Shown piece after piece: positions 30,547 to 38,419 of a DNA stretch of 43,842 bases (positions within the stretch are counted from its first letter, which is position 1; each line of letters starts with the position of its first letter). The notes under the pieces are model-generated. The model was given only the letters and a program-made list of their open reading frames with translations. It was not told the DNA's origin and did no database searches. The DNA comes from Candidatus Altimarinota bacterium (GTDB lineage Bacteria > Cyanobacteriota > Cyanobacteriia > Cyanobacteriales > Microcystaceae), in contig JAAUUT010000031.1 in assembly GCA_012031035.1 (NCBI GenBank), positions 1 through 43,842 on the forward strand. The letters are read 5' to 3'. Both the position numbers and the translations under genes were made by a program.

Positions 30547-30765
30547 ATGCGTGTATACGATCGCATTCGCGTACCCTGGATCGAGTTTAGTTTTCTTCTC
30601 AAATATCTAGCTAAACCTCCCAATTTTTTTATCGTTACTGCTGGTATCCCTACAAGTACAGCAAAGCAACTGCAATCATACTCAATTGGATTAGCGGCGT
30701 TAAATCCCTTTGCAACTCTGCAAAGCGCAAAAAAAGCGAGATTTTTATCGTTTGTCTTTCCATAG
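30547..30765 (+). CDS. possible small ORF upstream of psaA2
   Basis: A 72-codon frame beginning MRVYDRIRVPWIEF with an AAGGAG at 30531-30536, ten bases before the ATG. The context TTAAGGAG...GCAAT before its start resembles the psaA2 ribosome site (31004-31020). The product has a mildly hydrophobic middle (FFIVTAGIP) and matches nothing I know. It could be a leader peptide or a chance frame. Confidence 0.25.
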   Translation: MRVYDRIRVPWIEFSFLLKYLAKPPNFFIVTAGIPTSTAKQLQSYSIGLAALNPFATLQSAKKARFLSFVFP

Positions 30766-30967
30766 AGAAATTAGACCTCTTGCTTTCACTCAAAAATGTG
30801 AATTCAAATATAGGAAATAAGGATAAAGGGAAAAATAGCCCCTTCCCCTTTCCCCAATATAAAAGCAAGAAGTCTGTTGCCTACCAGCCAGCTTAAAAAC
30901 GCAGATAACCACTCAAGGGATTGTCGCACCAAGAGCTAACAAATTCTTTGAGGAGCAGACTTCTCTG

Positions 30968-31011
30968 TGCCAAAAATCCTTTGGCAAAGAACAAAATCTT
31001 CATTTAAGGAG
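30968..31011 (+). promoter_or_regulatory. hairpin and ribosome site before psaA2
   Basis: TGCCAAA (30968-30974) and TTTGGCA (30980-30986) form a perfect 7-bp stem around a five-base loop in the presumed 5' UTR. The Shine-Dalgarno AAGGAG follows at 31006-31011, seven bases from the ATG. The hairpin may affect message stability or translation, or the DNA palindrome may be an operator. Confidence 0.5.
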
Positions 31012-31018
31012 AGTTGCA

Positions 31019-33385
31019 ATGACCATTACCCCTCCGAGACCGGAGAAAAAAGCTAGGGTGGTCGTCGATAATAATCCGGTGCCGACTTCAGTAGAGAAGT
31101 GGGCGCAACCGGGACATTTCGATCGCACCTTAGCTAGAGGGCCCAAAACCACGACTTGGATTTGGAACCTCCATGCCAACGCACACGATTTTGACGCTCA
31201 TACCAGCGACCTTCAAGACGTATCGCGCAAGATTTTCGCTGCTCACTTCGGACATCTTGCCGTCATCTTTGTCTGGTTGAGCGGGATGTACTACCACGGC
31301 GCAAGATTTTCTAATTTTTCTGCCTGGATGTCAGATCCCCTTCACATCAAACCTAGCGCCCAAGTCGTCTGGCCGATTTTTGGGCAAGACATTCTCAATG
31401 CCGATGTCGGCGGTGGCTTCCACGGCATTCAGATTACCTCTGGGCTGTTCCAGTTGTGGCGGGCGAGTGGCATTACCAACGAGTACCAACTATTGTGTAC
31501 TGCCATTGGCGGGCTAGTGATGGCTGCGCTGATGCTGTTTGCAGGCTGGTTCCATTACCACGTTCGCGCGCCTAAGCTAGAGTGGTTCCGCAATTGGGAA
31601 TCCATGATGAACCATCACCTAGCCGGATTGTTGGGATGCGGTTCTTTGGGATGGGCAGGACACCAGATTCACGTCTCCTTGCCGACTAATGCTCTGCTCG
31701 ATGCTGGGGTTCCCATTGACAAGATTCCCCTGCCGCACGAGTTCATTCTCAATCCAAGTTTGATGAAAGAACTTTACCCAAGTGTAGATTGGGGGATTCC
31801 CAGCGGTGTAATTCCATTTTTTACCCTCGACTGGACTAAGTATGGCGAGTTTCTGACCTTCAAAGGCGGTTTGAATCCGGTGACAGGAGGATTGTGGCTG
31901 TCGGATACGGCACACCATCACCTCGCGATCGCAGTTCTCTTTATCATTGCCGGACACTTCTACCGCACTAACTGGGGAATTGGGCACAACTTCAAAGAAA
32001 TGTTGGATGATGCCAAAACTCCCAAAATGCTTCCATTTGTAAGCTTTGTCGGGCCTGTTGGTCATATGGGTCTCGATAAAATCTTTGAAGACTCTTGGCA
32101 CGCCAATTTAGCGATTCACTTGGTACAGATGGGAACGGCTAGCTTGCTTGTGGCACATCACATGAATGCCATGCCGCCCTATCCCTACCTAGCAACCGAT
32201 TATGCGACGGTCACATCGCTGTTTACTCATCATATGTGGATTGCAGGCTTCTGTATCGTTGGGGGTGCGGCCCACGCTGCTATCTTCATGGTACGGGACT
32301 ATAATCCAGCCGACCACGTTAACAACATACTAGATCGAACCATCCGTCACCGCGATGCGATTATTTCCCACCTAGCTTGGGTGTGTCAGTTCTTAGGCTT
32401 CCATAGCTTTGCCATGTATTGCCACAACGATACCATGCGGGCTTTTGGTCGTCCCCAGGATATGTTCTCGGATACGGGCATTCAACTACAACCAATTTTT
32501 GCTCAGTGGATTCAACACATTCACACCTCAGCCGTTGGTTTTGGTTCTCAAGTGGCTCAACCGTTGGGAGATGTCTTTGGCGGTCTGAGAAATATCGAAC
32601 TATCGGGATTAGGAACGACAGCGCCTGGTATCAGCGCTCCGGTCAGTCATGCCTGGGGTGGGGGCGTAGTAGCTGTCGGCGGTAAAGTTGCCATGATGCC
32701 AATTACGCTGGGTACGGCGGATTTTATGATTCACCATATCCATGCCTTTACCATTCACGTCACAGCACTCATTCTGTTTAAGGGTGTTTTGTATGCTCGC
32801 AGTTCTCGTCTGATTCCAGATAAATCCGAACTAGGCTTCCGCTTCCCCTGCGACGGGCCCGGACGGGGCGGCACTTGCCAAGTATCGGCTTGGGATCACG
32901 TCTTCTTAGGTTTGTTCTGGATGTACAACTGCATCTCGATGGTAATCTTCCACTATTTCTGGAAGATGCAATCGGACGTGTGGGGAACGGTGAATGCCGA
33001 TGGTTCCATCACTCATATAACCAATGGCAACTTTGCCATGAGTTCGATTACCAATAACGGTTGGTTGCGCGATTTCTTATGGGCGCAAGCGACTCAAGCG
33101 ATTACCTCCTATGGAGGGGCGCTGTCTGCTTATGGCTTGCTATTCTTGGGAGGACATTTCGTATTTGGCTTTAGCCTAATGTTCCTCTTTAGCGGTCGTG
33201 GTTATTGGCAGGAATTAATCGAATCAATTGTTTGGGCCCATAACAAGCTCAAGATTACGCCAGCCATTCAGCCTCGCGCTTTGAGTATTATTCAAGGTCG
33301 AGCAGTTGGTGTCGCTCACTATCTTCTCGGTGGAATTGTGACTACCTGGGCGTTCTTCTTAGCTCGAATGACGGCACTTGGTTAG
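31019..33385 (+). CDS. psaA2: photosystem I P700 apoprotein A1, far-red form PsaA2
   Basis: PsaA of 788 residues, against about 751 in ordinary photosystem I. The core is highly conserved: [19 protein letters not shown], the eleven-helix body, and the FX cluster motif [12 protein letters not shown] with Cys611 and Cys620. Most of the extra length is an insertion between about Thr503 and Pro541 (a Gly-rich loop including [14 protein letters not shown]) where usual PsaA has only about 13 residues. With the adjacent rfp genes and the psaB2LIFJ order this marks the FaRLiP paralogue, which holds some chlorophyll f and absorbs beyond 700 nm. It heads the psa operon. Confidence 0.9.
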   Translation: MTITPPRPEKKARVVVDNNPVPTSVEKWAQPGHFDRTLARGPKTTTWIWNLHANAHDFDAHTSDLQDVSRKIFAAHFGHLAVIFVWLSGMYYHGARFSNFSAWMSDPLHIKPSAQVVWPIFGQDILNADVGGGFHGIQITSGLFQLWRASGITNEYQLLCTAIGGLVMAALMLFAGWFHYHVRAPKLEWFRNWESMMNHHLAGLLGCGSLGWAGHQIHVSLPTNALLDAGVPIDKIPLPHEFILNPSLMKELYPSVDWGIPSGVIPFFTLDWTKYGEFLTFKGGLNPVTGGLWLSDTAHHHLAIAVLFIIAGHFYRTNWGIGHNFKEMLDDAKTPKMLPFVSFVGPVGHMGLDKIFEDSWHANLAIHLVQMGTASLLVAHHMNAMPPYPYLATDYATVTSLFTHHMWIAGFCIVGGAAHAAIFMVRDYNPADHVNNILDRTIRHRDAIISHLAWVCQFLGFHSFAMYCHNDTMRAFGRPQDMFSDTGIQLQPIFAQWIQHIHTSAVGFGSQVAQPLGDVFGGLRNIELSGLGTTAPGISAPVSHAWGGGVVAVGGKVAMMPITLGTADFMIHHIHAFTIHVTALILFKGVLYARSSRLIPDKSELGFRFPCDGPGRGGTCQVSAWDHVFLGLFWMYNCISMVIFHYFWKMQSDVWGTVNADGSITHITNGNFAMSSITNNGWLRDFLWAQATQAITSYGGALSAYGLLFLGGHFVFGFSLMFLFSGRGYWQELIESIVWAHNKLKITPAIQPRALSIIQGRAVGVAHYLLGGIVTTWAFFLARMTALG

Positions 33386-33440
33386 CCTTTCCTCAGTGAC
33401 CAGCGCTCTTAGTAACTGAGAACTAGCAACTTAGATCGTT

Positions 33441-33487
33441 AGTAGTGCGAGCAAGATTCTTAACACGAGCGAGACGCTCGCACTACT
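33441..33487. repeat. inverted-repeat element between psaA2 and psaB2
   Basis: AGTAGTGCGAGC (33441-33452) and GCTCGCACTACT (33476-33487) are perfect 12-bp inverted copies with a 23-base interior that itself contains CGAGCGAGACGCTCG. The look is that of a small palindromic dispersed element (REP or MITE-like). On RNA it forms a strong hairpin between the two reaction-centre genes and could set their relative expression. Confidence 0.7.
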
Positions 33488-33526
33488 CAAAATAACAAGC
33501 TAACAAAGAAAACAAAAATCTTAACT

Positions 33527-35757
33527 ATGGCTACAAAATTTCCCAAATTTAGCCAGGATTTACAGCAAGACCCGACAACGCGGCGTATTTGGTATGCGAT
33601 CGCTACTGCCCACGATTTTGAAAGTCATGATGGTATGACGGAAGAAAATCTTTATCAAAAGATTTTTGCTTCCCACTTCGGACATCTTGCCATCATCTTT
33701 CTGTGGACATCGGGTATTCTCTTTCATGTAGCCTGGCAAGGTAACTTTGAGACATGGGTTAAAGACCCTTTAAGCGTTCGTCCTATCGCTCACGCAATTT
33801 GGGACGCTCAATTCGGAGCGCCAGCTATTGAAGCTTTTACCCAAGCAGGAGCGACTAATCCAGTCGATATCTGTACTTCTGGGGTTTATCACTGGTGGTA
33901 TACCATCGGGATGCGGACGAATAGCGATCTTTATACGGGTGCAATTTTCTTAATCCTGCTAGCAACGGTCTTTTTATATGCTGGCTGGCTGCACCTACAA
34001 CCGAGATTCCGTCCTAGCTTATCTTGGTTTAAGAATGCAGAATCGCGTTTAAACCATCATTAGCGGGTTTATTCGGGGTTAGCTCCCTGGCTTGGACGGG
34101 TCATCTCATTCACGTCGCTATTCCCGAATCCAGAGGACAGCACGTAGGTTGGAATAACTTGTTAACCAGCCGACCGCACCCCGCAGGCTTAGGGCCATTC
34201 TTTACTGGAAACTGGGGCGTTTACGCTCAAAATCCCGATACGGCAAATCACGTATTCAACAGTTCCGAAGGTGCGGGAACGGCAATATTGACCTTCTTGG
34301 GTGGCTTCCATCCCCAAACCTACTCTTTGTGGCTGACCGATATGGCGCATCACCATCTGGCGATCGCAGTTATCTTCATTATTGCCGGACATATGTACCG
34401 GACGAACTGGGGAATCGGTCATAGCATCAAGGAAATGCTTGAAGCCCTACAAGGCCCTGGTTGGAAAGGCTTCTTTATCGCGCCTAAAACGGGTCGCGGA
34501 CATAAAGGAATCTACGATACCTACAACGACTCCCTACACTTCCAGCTAGCATGGCACCTCGCTTGCTTGGGCGTTATTACCTCTTTGGTTGCCCAACATA
34601 TGTATGCGATGCCGCCCTATGCTTTCCTATCCAGAGATTACACGGCAATGTCTGCCTTGTTTACTCACCACGAGTATATTGCTGGATTCATCATGGTAGG
34701 CGCTTTTGCTCACGGCGCTATCTTCCTGGTACGGGATTACGACCCCGAACTTAACAAAGATAACGTGTTGGCAAGAATGCTGGCGCACAAAGAAGCGCTG
34801 ATTTCTCACCTGAGTTGGGTATCTCTCTTCTTAGGCTTCCACACCCTAGCTATATACGTTCACAACGATTGCGAAGTAGCATTTAATGCTGCTGAAAAGC
34901 AGATACTTATCGAACCCGTTTTTGCTCAGTGGATACAAGCCGTTCACGGTAAAACGCTTTACGGTTTGAGTACGCTACTTTCTAATCCCGATAGCGTTGC
35001 TTATACTGCATGGCCCAACTACGGAAACGTTTGGCTACCAGGCTGGTTAGAAGCGATCAATAATGGAACAAACTCCTTATTCTTGACCATCGGGCCTGGA
35101 GATTTCTTAGTCCACCACGCGATCGCGCTGGGACTGCACGTTACTACTTTAATTTTAGTTAAAGGTGCATTAGACGCTCGCGGTTCCAAGCTGATGCCCG
35201 ATAAGAAAGATTTCGGTTATTCCTTCCCCTGCGACGGGCCCGGACGCGGCGGTACTTGCGACATCTCTGCTTGGGATGCTTTTTACCTTGCCATGTTCTG
35301 GATGCTCAATACCTTGGGCTGGATTACCTTCTACTGGCATTGGAAGCACCTCACCATTTGGTCGGGTAATGTTGCCCAGTTCAATCAAAACTCGACTTAT
35401 TTGATGGGTTGGTTCCGCGATTATTTGTGGGCTAATTCCGCCCAGTTGATCAATGGATACAATCCTGTTGGAACGAATAATCTGGCGGTTTGGGCTTGGA
35501 TGTTCCTCTTCGGACATCTGGCTTGGGCGGTTAGCTTCATGTTCTTGATCACCTGGCGCGGCTACTGGCAAGAATTAATCGAAACTCTTATGTGGGCGCA
35601 TGAAAATACACCGCTCTCGTTTGGGTATCCCAAAGATAAGCCAGTTGCTCTTTCAATCGTTCAAGCGCGTTTGGTTGGTTTAACTCACTTTACGGTAGGT
35701 TATATCGCCACTTACGGGGCATTCTTAATCGCCTCAACCTCTGGACGATTTGGCTAG
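33527..35757 (+). CDS. psaB2: photosystem I P700 apoprotein A2, far-red form PsaB2 (one frameshift)
   Basis: PsaB of about 743 residues once repaired. The first 178 residues ([20 protein letters not shown] to SRLNHH) and the rest ([20 protein letters not shown] onward) are in different frames; one more T in the run at 34060-34061 gives the expected LNHHLAGLFG. The FX motif [12 protein letters not shown] has Cys569 and Cys578. With PsaA2 it forms the reaction-centre core carrying P700. The single homopolymer break matches those in rplJ and glgB, so a sequence error is likelier than loss of function. Confidence 0.9.
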
Positions 35758-35763
35758 TTTTTC

Positions 35764-35803
35764 TTGGGGTAGAGGGATGCACTTCAATATTCCTCTACTC
35801 CAG
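35764..35803 (+). promoter_or_regulatory. strong hairpin between psaB2 and psaL2
   Basis: GGGGTAGAGGGA (35766-35777) pairs with TTCCTCTACTCC (35790-35801) using two G-U pairs, extended by T-A and T-G pairs outward, around a 12-base loop. It begins 7-9 bases after the psaB2 stop and has no U-tract, so RNA processing or 3' protection of the psaAB part of the message is likelier than termination. Confidence 0.6.
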
Positions 35804-35944
35804 TTCGGCGATCTAACTTATAAGCTATTTGCGATCGCCGATTCAAGTTTAGGGGGTTCTCCTCTCCCTAATCGCGTACCTGGTCATATGGGCATTGACC
35901 AGGATTTCCTTTTCCAACTCTCAGCAACAAAAGGTAAAAGAAAT

Positions 35945-36514
35945 ATGACTTCAAGCGAAACAAAATCTTTAGCGCAAGCCTATGCTGGAGAGGATATGGT
36001 TCAGCCTTACAACAACGATCCTTGGAAAGGCAACTTATCAACTCCCTTCAATGATTCTCCCATCGTAAGAGCTTATATTCGCAATCTTCCTGCTTATCGT
36101 CCCGGACTCACTCCCTTTATGCGAGGGTTAGAAATTGGTATGGCTCACGGCTATTTTCTAGTCGGGCCGCAAGTGGTCGTCGGGCCATTGCGAGAAACTG
36201 CTCACGGTGCTAATTTAAGCGGATTAATTTGCGCTATTTACATCGCGGTGTCGGCAGTTTTAGGCATTTCGATCTTTGCCCTGGCGATGTTCCAAAACAA
36301 TCCTAGAGGTTCTTACAATACAAATTCACAAGACGAATTACGACCGCTCAGAAGTAAAGAAGATTGGTTCCAACTCGGCGGCGGAGTCTTTTTAGGATCG
36401 ATGGGGGGAGCGGTTTTTGCCTACCTTTTGCTAGAAAATTTTGACGATCTCGATTCTATTTTACGTGGGGGCGTTAATGTGAGCCAACATTTGCTCCCTT
36501 GGATAACAGGTTAA
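35945..36514 (+). CDS. psaL2: photosystem I subunit XI, far-red form PsaL2
   Basis: PsaL connects photosystem I monomers into trimers or tetramers. From ATG 35945 it is 189 residues: YNNDPWKGNLSTPFNDSPIV, then NLPAYRPGLTPFMRGLEIGMAHGYFLVGP, three membrane helices and VFAYLLLENFDDLDSIL. This start gives the normal N-terminus; the frame stays open 65 codons further upstream from a TTG overlapping psaB2, but that part is not PsaL-like. The loop before helix 3 (NNPRGSYNTNSQDELRPLRS) is longer than in Synechocystis, and a C-terminal extension (NVSQHLLPWITG) is present. Confidence 0.87.
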   Translation: MTSSETKSLAQAYAGEDMVQPYNNDPWKGNLSTPFNDSPIVRAYIRNLPAYRPGLTPFMRGLEIGMAHGYFLVGPQVVVGPLRETAHGANLSGLICAIYIAVSAVLGISIFALAMFQNNPRGSYNTNSQDELRPLRSKEDWFQLGGGVFLGSMGGAVFAYLLLENFDDLDSILRGGVNVSQHLLPWITG

Positions 36515-36592
36515 TTCAGTTATCAGTAATTGATGAGCGATGGCTGAAGACTAATGACTAGTAAAAATTAATCGAATAGGAGAATTCATCTC

Positions 36593-36817
36593 ATGGTAGA
36601 TATGACACAACTGACGGGTTCCTATGCCGCTTCTTGGCTGCCCTGGATTATGATCCCGCTCATTTTTTACATTCTTCCTTTTCCAGTATTTGCATTAGTT
36701 TTTCTGTGGATTGAAAAAGAAGGTTCGTCAGATGAAAGCCCAAGAGGAAAAGTGCCACGAACTGTCGAACCAGTCAACGCCGACACGCCGTATAGCATTA
36801 GCGAATCACAAGGATAA
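36593..36817 (+). CDS. psaI2: photosystem I subunit VIII, far-red form PsaI2, extended
   Basis: The first 42 residues are a PsaI: one membrane helix in SYAASWLPWIMIPLIFYILP followed by FPVFALVFLWIEKEG. Usual PsaI stops near residue 40; this one continues to 74 with a charged tail (SSDESPRGKVPRTVEPVNAD). It packs beside PsaL. An AGGAGA precedes the start, and psaF2 begins six bases after the stop. Confidence 0.85.
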   Translation: MVDMTQLTGSYAASWLPWIMIPLIFYILPFPVFALVFLWIEKEGSSDESPRGKVPRTVEPVNADTPYSISESQG

Positions 36818-36823
36818 AATTTC

Positions 36824-37306
36824 ATGAAAAAAATACTGACGATAGTTTTAATTTTGACAATTTGGTTTAGCTTTGTTCCTGCCGAGCCAGCACAAGCAAG
36901 TAATCTCGTACCTTGTAAAGATTCGCCAGCTTACCAGGCACGCTTAAAAAATGCTCCCAATACTTATTATTTCGACGGGCCGAATAAGGCATATGCTGAA
37001 TATCTTACCTGTGGGGAAGAAGATGGTTTGCCTCATTTAGTCATTAGTTTCGATCGCGCAACTGATATCGCGATCGCCTACGGAATCTTTTTCTATTTTG
37101 CTGGTTTTGTGGGTTGGTCGGGTCGTTCTTATCTGCAAGCTTCTAACCAGTCTAAGACTCCAGAACAGTTAGAAATTTTCATCGATATTCCTTTAGCGAT
37201 TCAGTCTTTTGCTAAAGGATTACTCTGGCCGCTTTTGTTTCTTCAAGAACTTACCACTGGGAAATTGACGGCAAAAGATAGCGAGATTCCTGTCTCACCT
37301 CGTTAA
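36824..37306 (+). CDS. psaF2: photosystem I subunit III, far-red form PsaF2
   Basis: A 160-residue PsaF with a signal peptide (about residues 1-25, ending PAQAS). The mature protein has SNLVPCKDSPAYQARLKNA, LTCGEEDGLPHLVISF (with the second conserved Cys), membrane helices, and the conserved end GKLTAKDSEIPVSPR. PsaF is the lumen-side subunit near the plastocyanin/cytochrome c6 site and also binds antenna pigments. It lies between psaI2 and psaJ2, probably cotranscribed with both. Confidence 0.92.
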   Translation: MKKILTIVLILTIWFSFVPAEPAQASNLVPCKDSPAYQARLKNAPNTYYFDGPNKAYAEYLTCGEEDGLPHLVISFDRATDIAIAYGIFFYFAGFVGWSGRSYLQASNQSKTPEQLEIFIDIPLAIQSFAKGLLWPLLFLQELTTGKLTAKDSEIPVSPR

Positions 37307-37365
37307 TTATTGCGACTTAAGAAAATCGCTCCAATTCATCGAATTCAAAATTAGGAGGTTGAATC

Positions 37366-37506
37366 GTGCAATCTTTCTTCAAATATTTAACGCTGGCTCC
37401 CGTGATGGCAACCCTAGCAGCAGTAATTTTGGCAGTTGTTTTCATTCAATTGAATCACGTTTATCCAGGGTTACAGTATGGTACTTATTTTCATCCCGTT
37501 CCCTGA
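37366..37506 (+). CDS. psaJ2: photosystem I subunit IX, far-red form PsaJ2
   Basis: A 46-residue protein starting at GTG: Q-S-F-F-K-Y-L-T-L-A-P-V, one membrane helix (ATLAAVILAVVFIQLN) and NHVYPGL near the end, matching PsaJ (TAP-type start and F/HxYPDL-type motif). AGGAGG at 37353-37358 precedes the GTG by seven bases. PsaJ binds PsaF at the outer edge of photosystem I. It closes the psaA2B2L2I2F2J2 unit. Confidence 0.85.
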   Translation: MQSFFKYLTLAPVMATLAAVILAVVFIQLNHVYPGLQYGTYFHPVP

Positions 37507-37602
37507 TTTTTAAAAAGTTGTAGAAATTTTGGCATTTAGCTAAGATGATTTTCCCTGTTTTTGTCCTCTGTTGTATCGGGTATAAAGGCAGGGATTTTAA
37601 TC

Positions 37603-37623
37603 AGTGACCAGTGACCAGTTATC
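37603..37623. repeat. heptamer tandem repeat at the nucleotidyltransferase 3' end
   Basis: AGTGACC, AGTGACC and AGTTATC run 37603-37623, and the last unit enters the complement of the stop codon (37622-37624) of the minus-strand gene. Confidence 0.8.
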
Positions 37624-38410
37624 AAGTCGGGTTACTGAACGCGGTTAAAATAATATTCAATGTTTTTTTGGGCATGGGGCAAGGTTTGTGCAAAAAGAAC
37701 TTCTGCCATTTGCTGTTTTTGGTTAGATCGGTTAAGTCAGTTATGCAGTAAAGTGGTTTGATGCGATCGCAGATCTCGCCAGGCAAATCTCGACTAAGAT
37801 ATTTAGCCATGAAATCATATCGATAAGGTCGGTAAGCCATGCCCAAAAGTTCTATCAAAGGGTTAAGCGTTCGCGTATGATACCCAGAAATAGCTTCGAT
37901 TAATAATCCGCGATTGATTTCTTTTTTAACTAAAATCTGTTGAAAAGCAAAAGTTTTCTCGATCCATTCCAGTCTTTGTGCCATTTTAGAAAAGTGAGTG
38001 TCGCGATCTAAACTGGTTGGGATGAGAAGATTAGTTTTGTCAAATGCGATCGCAACATTTCCGTTTCTTTCGACTTCTAAAAAACGATTGGGATTGCTGC
38101 GTTTCATGACAACAAAATCGAGTGTCAGGAAAGGACTTATTCTTTCAAATTGATAAAAGCATTGAGAATGTCCGTGCCAAGTAGGTTCTGGCATTCTCCA
38201 TTTCCATTGAATTGCTGCAAGACTCTGCAATGCCGCTTCTACAATCTCAAAGGTTGCCTCAACGCAGCTATCTTCAACAATAACTTGAAGATCTATATCC
38301 GACCATTCATCAGTATATCCCCATGCTTGCGAGCCTCCTTGCCAACAAGCTAAAACAAAATCTAGCGGTTCTAAGGCAGCGATAATTGTGGCAAGAATTT
38401 TTTGTCTCAT
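37622..38410 (-). CDS. nucleotidyltransferase-fold protein
   Basis: The 262-residue protein has a polymerase-beta-type nucleotidyltransferase motif: GGSQAWGYTDEWSDIDLQV, with Gly25-Gly26-Ser27 and the metal-binding pair Asp38 and Asp40. The rest of the protein is helical with no further recognised domain. Relatives include aminoglycoside nucleotidyltransferases and toxin-antitoxin MNT proteins, but no HEPN partner is adjacent, so the substrate is unknown. Its stop is 115 bases from psaJ2 (convergent), and the nucleoside transporter gene ends nine bases upstream of its start. Confidence 0.7.
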   Translation of the reverse strand: MRQKILATIIAALEPLDFVLACWQGGSQAWGYTDEWSDIDLQVIVEDSCVEATFEIVEAALQSLAAIQWKWRMPEPTWHGHSQCFYQFERISPFLTLDFVVMKRSNPNRFLEVERNGNVAIAFDKTNLLIPTSLDRDTHFSKMAQRLEWIEKTFAFQQILVKKEINRGLLIEAISGYHTRTLNPLIELLGMAYRPYRYDFMAKYLSRDLPGEICDRIKPLYCITDLTDLTKNSKWQKFFLHKPCPMPKKTLNIILTAFSNPT

Positions 38411-38419
38411 GAGTAGAAA

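Larger units (their letters stand above)
30000..31018. promoter_or_regulatory. divergent control region between rfpB and psaA2
   Basis: A gap of about 1 kb, AT-rich at the rfpB side. It holds a 9-bp perfect inverted repeat (AAGAAATCC 30029-30037, GGATTTCTT 30070-30078), a short palindrome TGTAA-AATTC-TTACA (30338-30352), a small possible ORF at 30547 and a leader hairpin next to psaA2. It should contain the promoters for both the regulators and the photosystem genes, and the target of RfpB if the system is autoregulated. No binding site has been demonstrated from sequence. Confidence 0.6.

Noticed and set aside
30650-30868. Minus-strand 72-codon frame in the rfpB-psaA2 gap
   Set aside because: Low-complexity AT-rich translation with no recognisable feature.
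31619-32101. Minus-strand 160-codon frame over psaA2
   Set aside because: Antisense to a highly conserved gene; no own ribosome site or motif.
33527-34063. psaB2 as a true pseudogene
   Set aside because: Both halves are intact and conserved; one added T repairs it, and rplJ shows the same kind of break.
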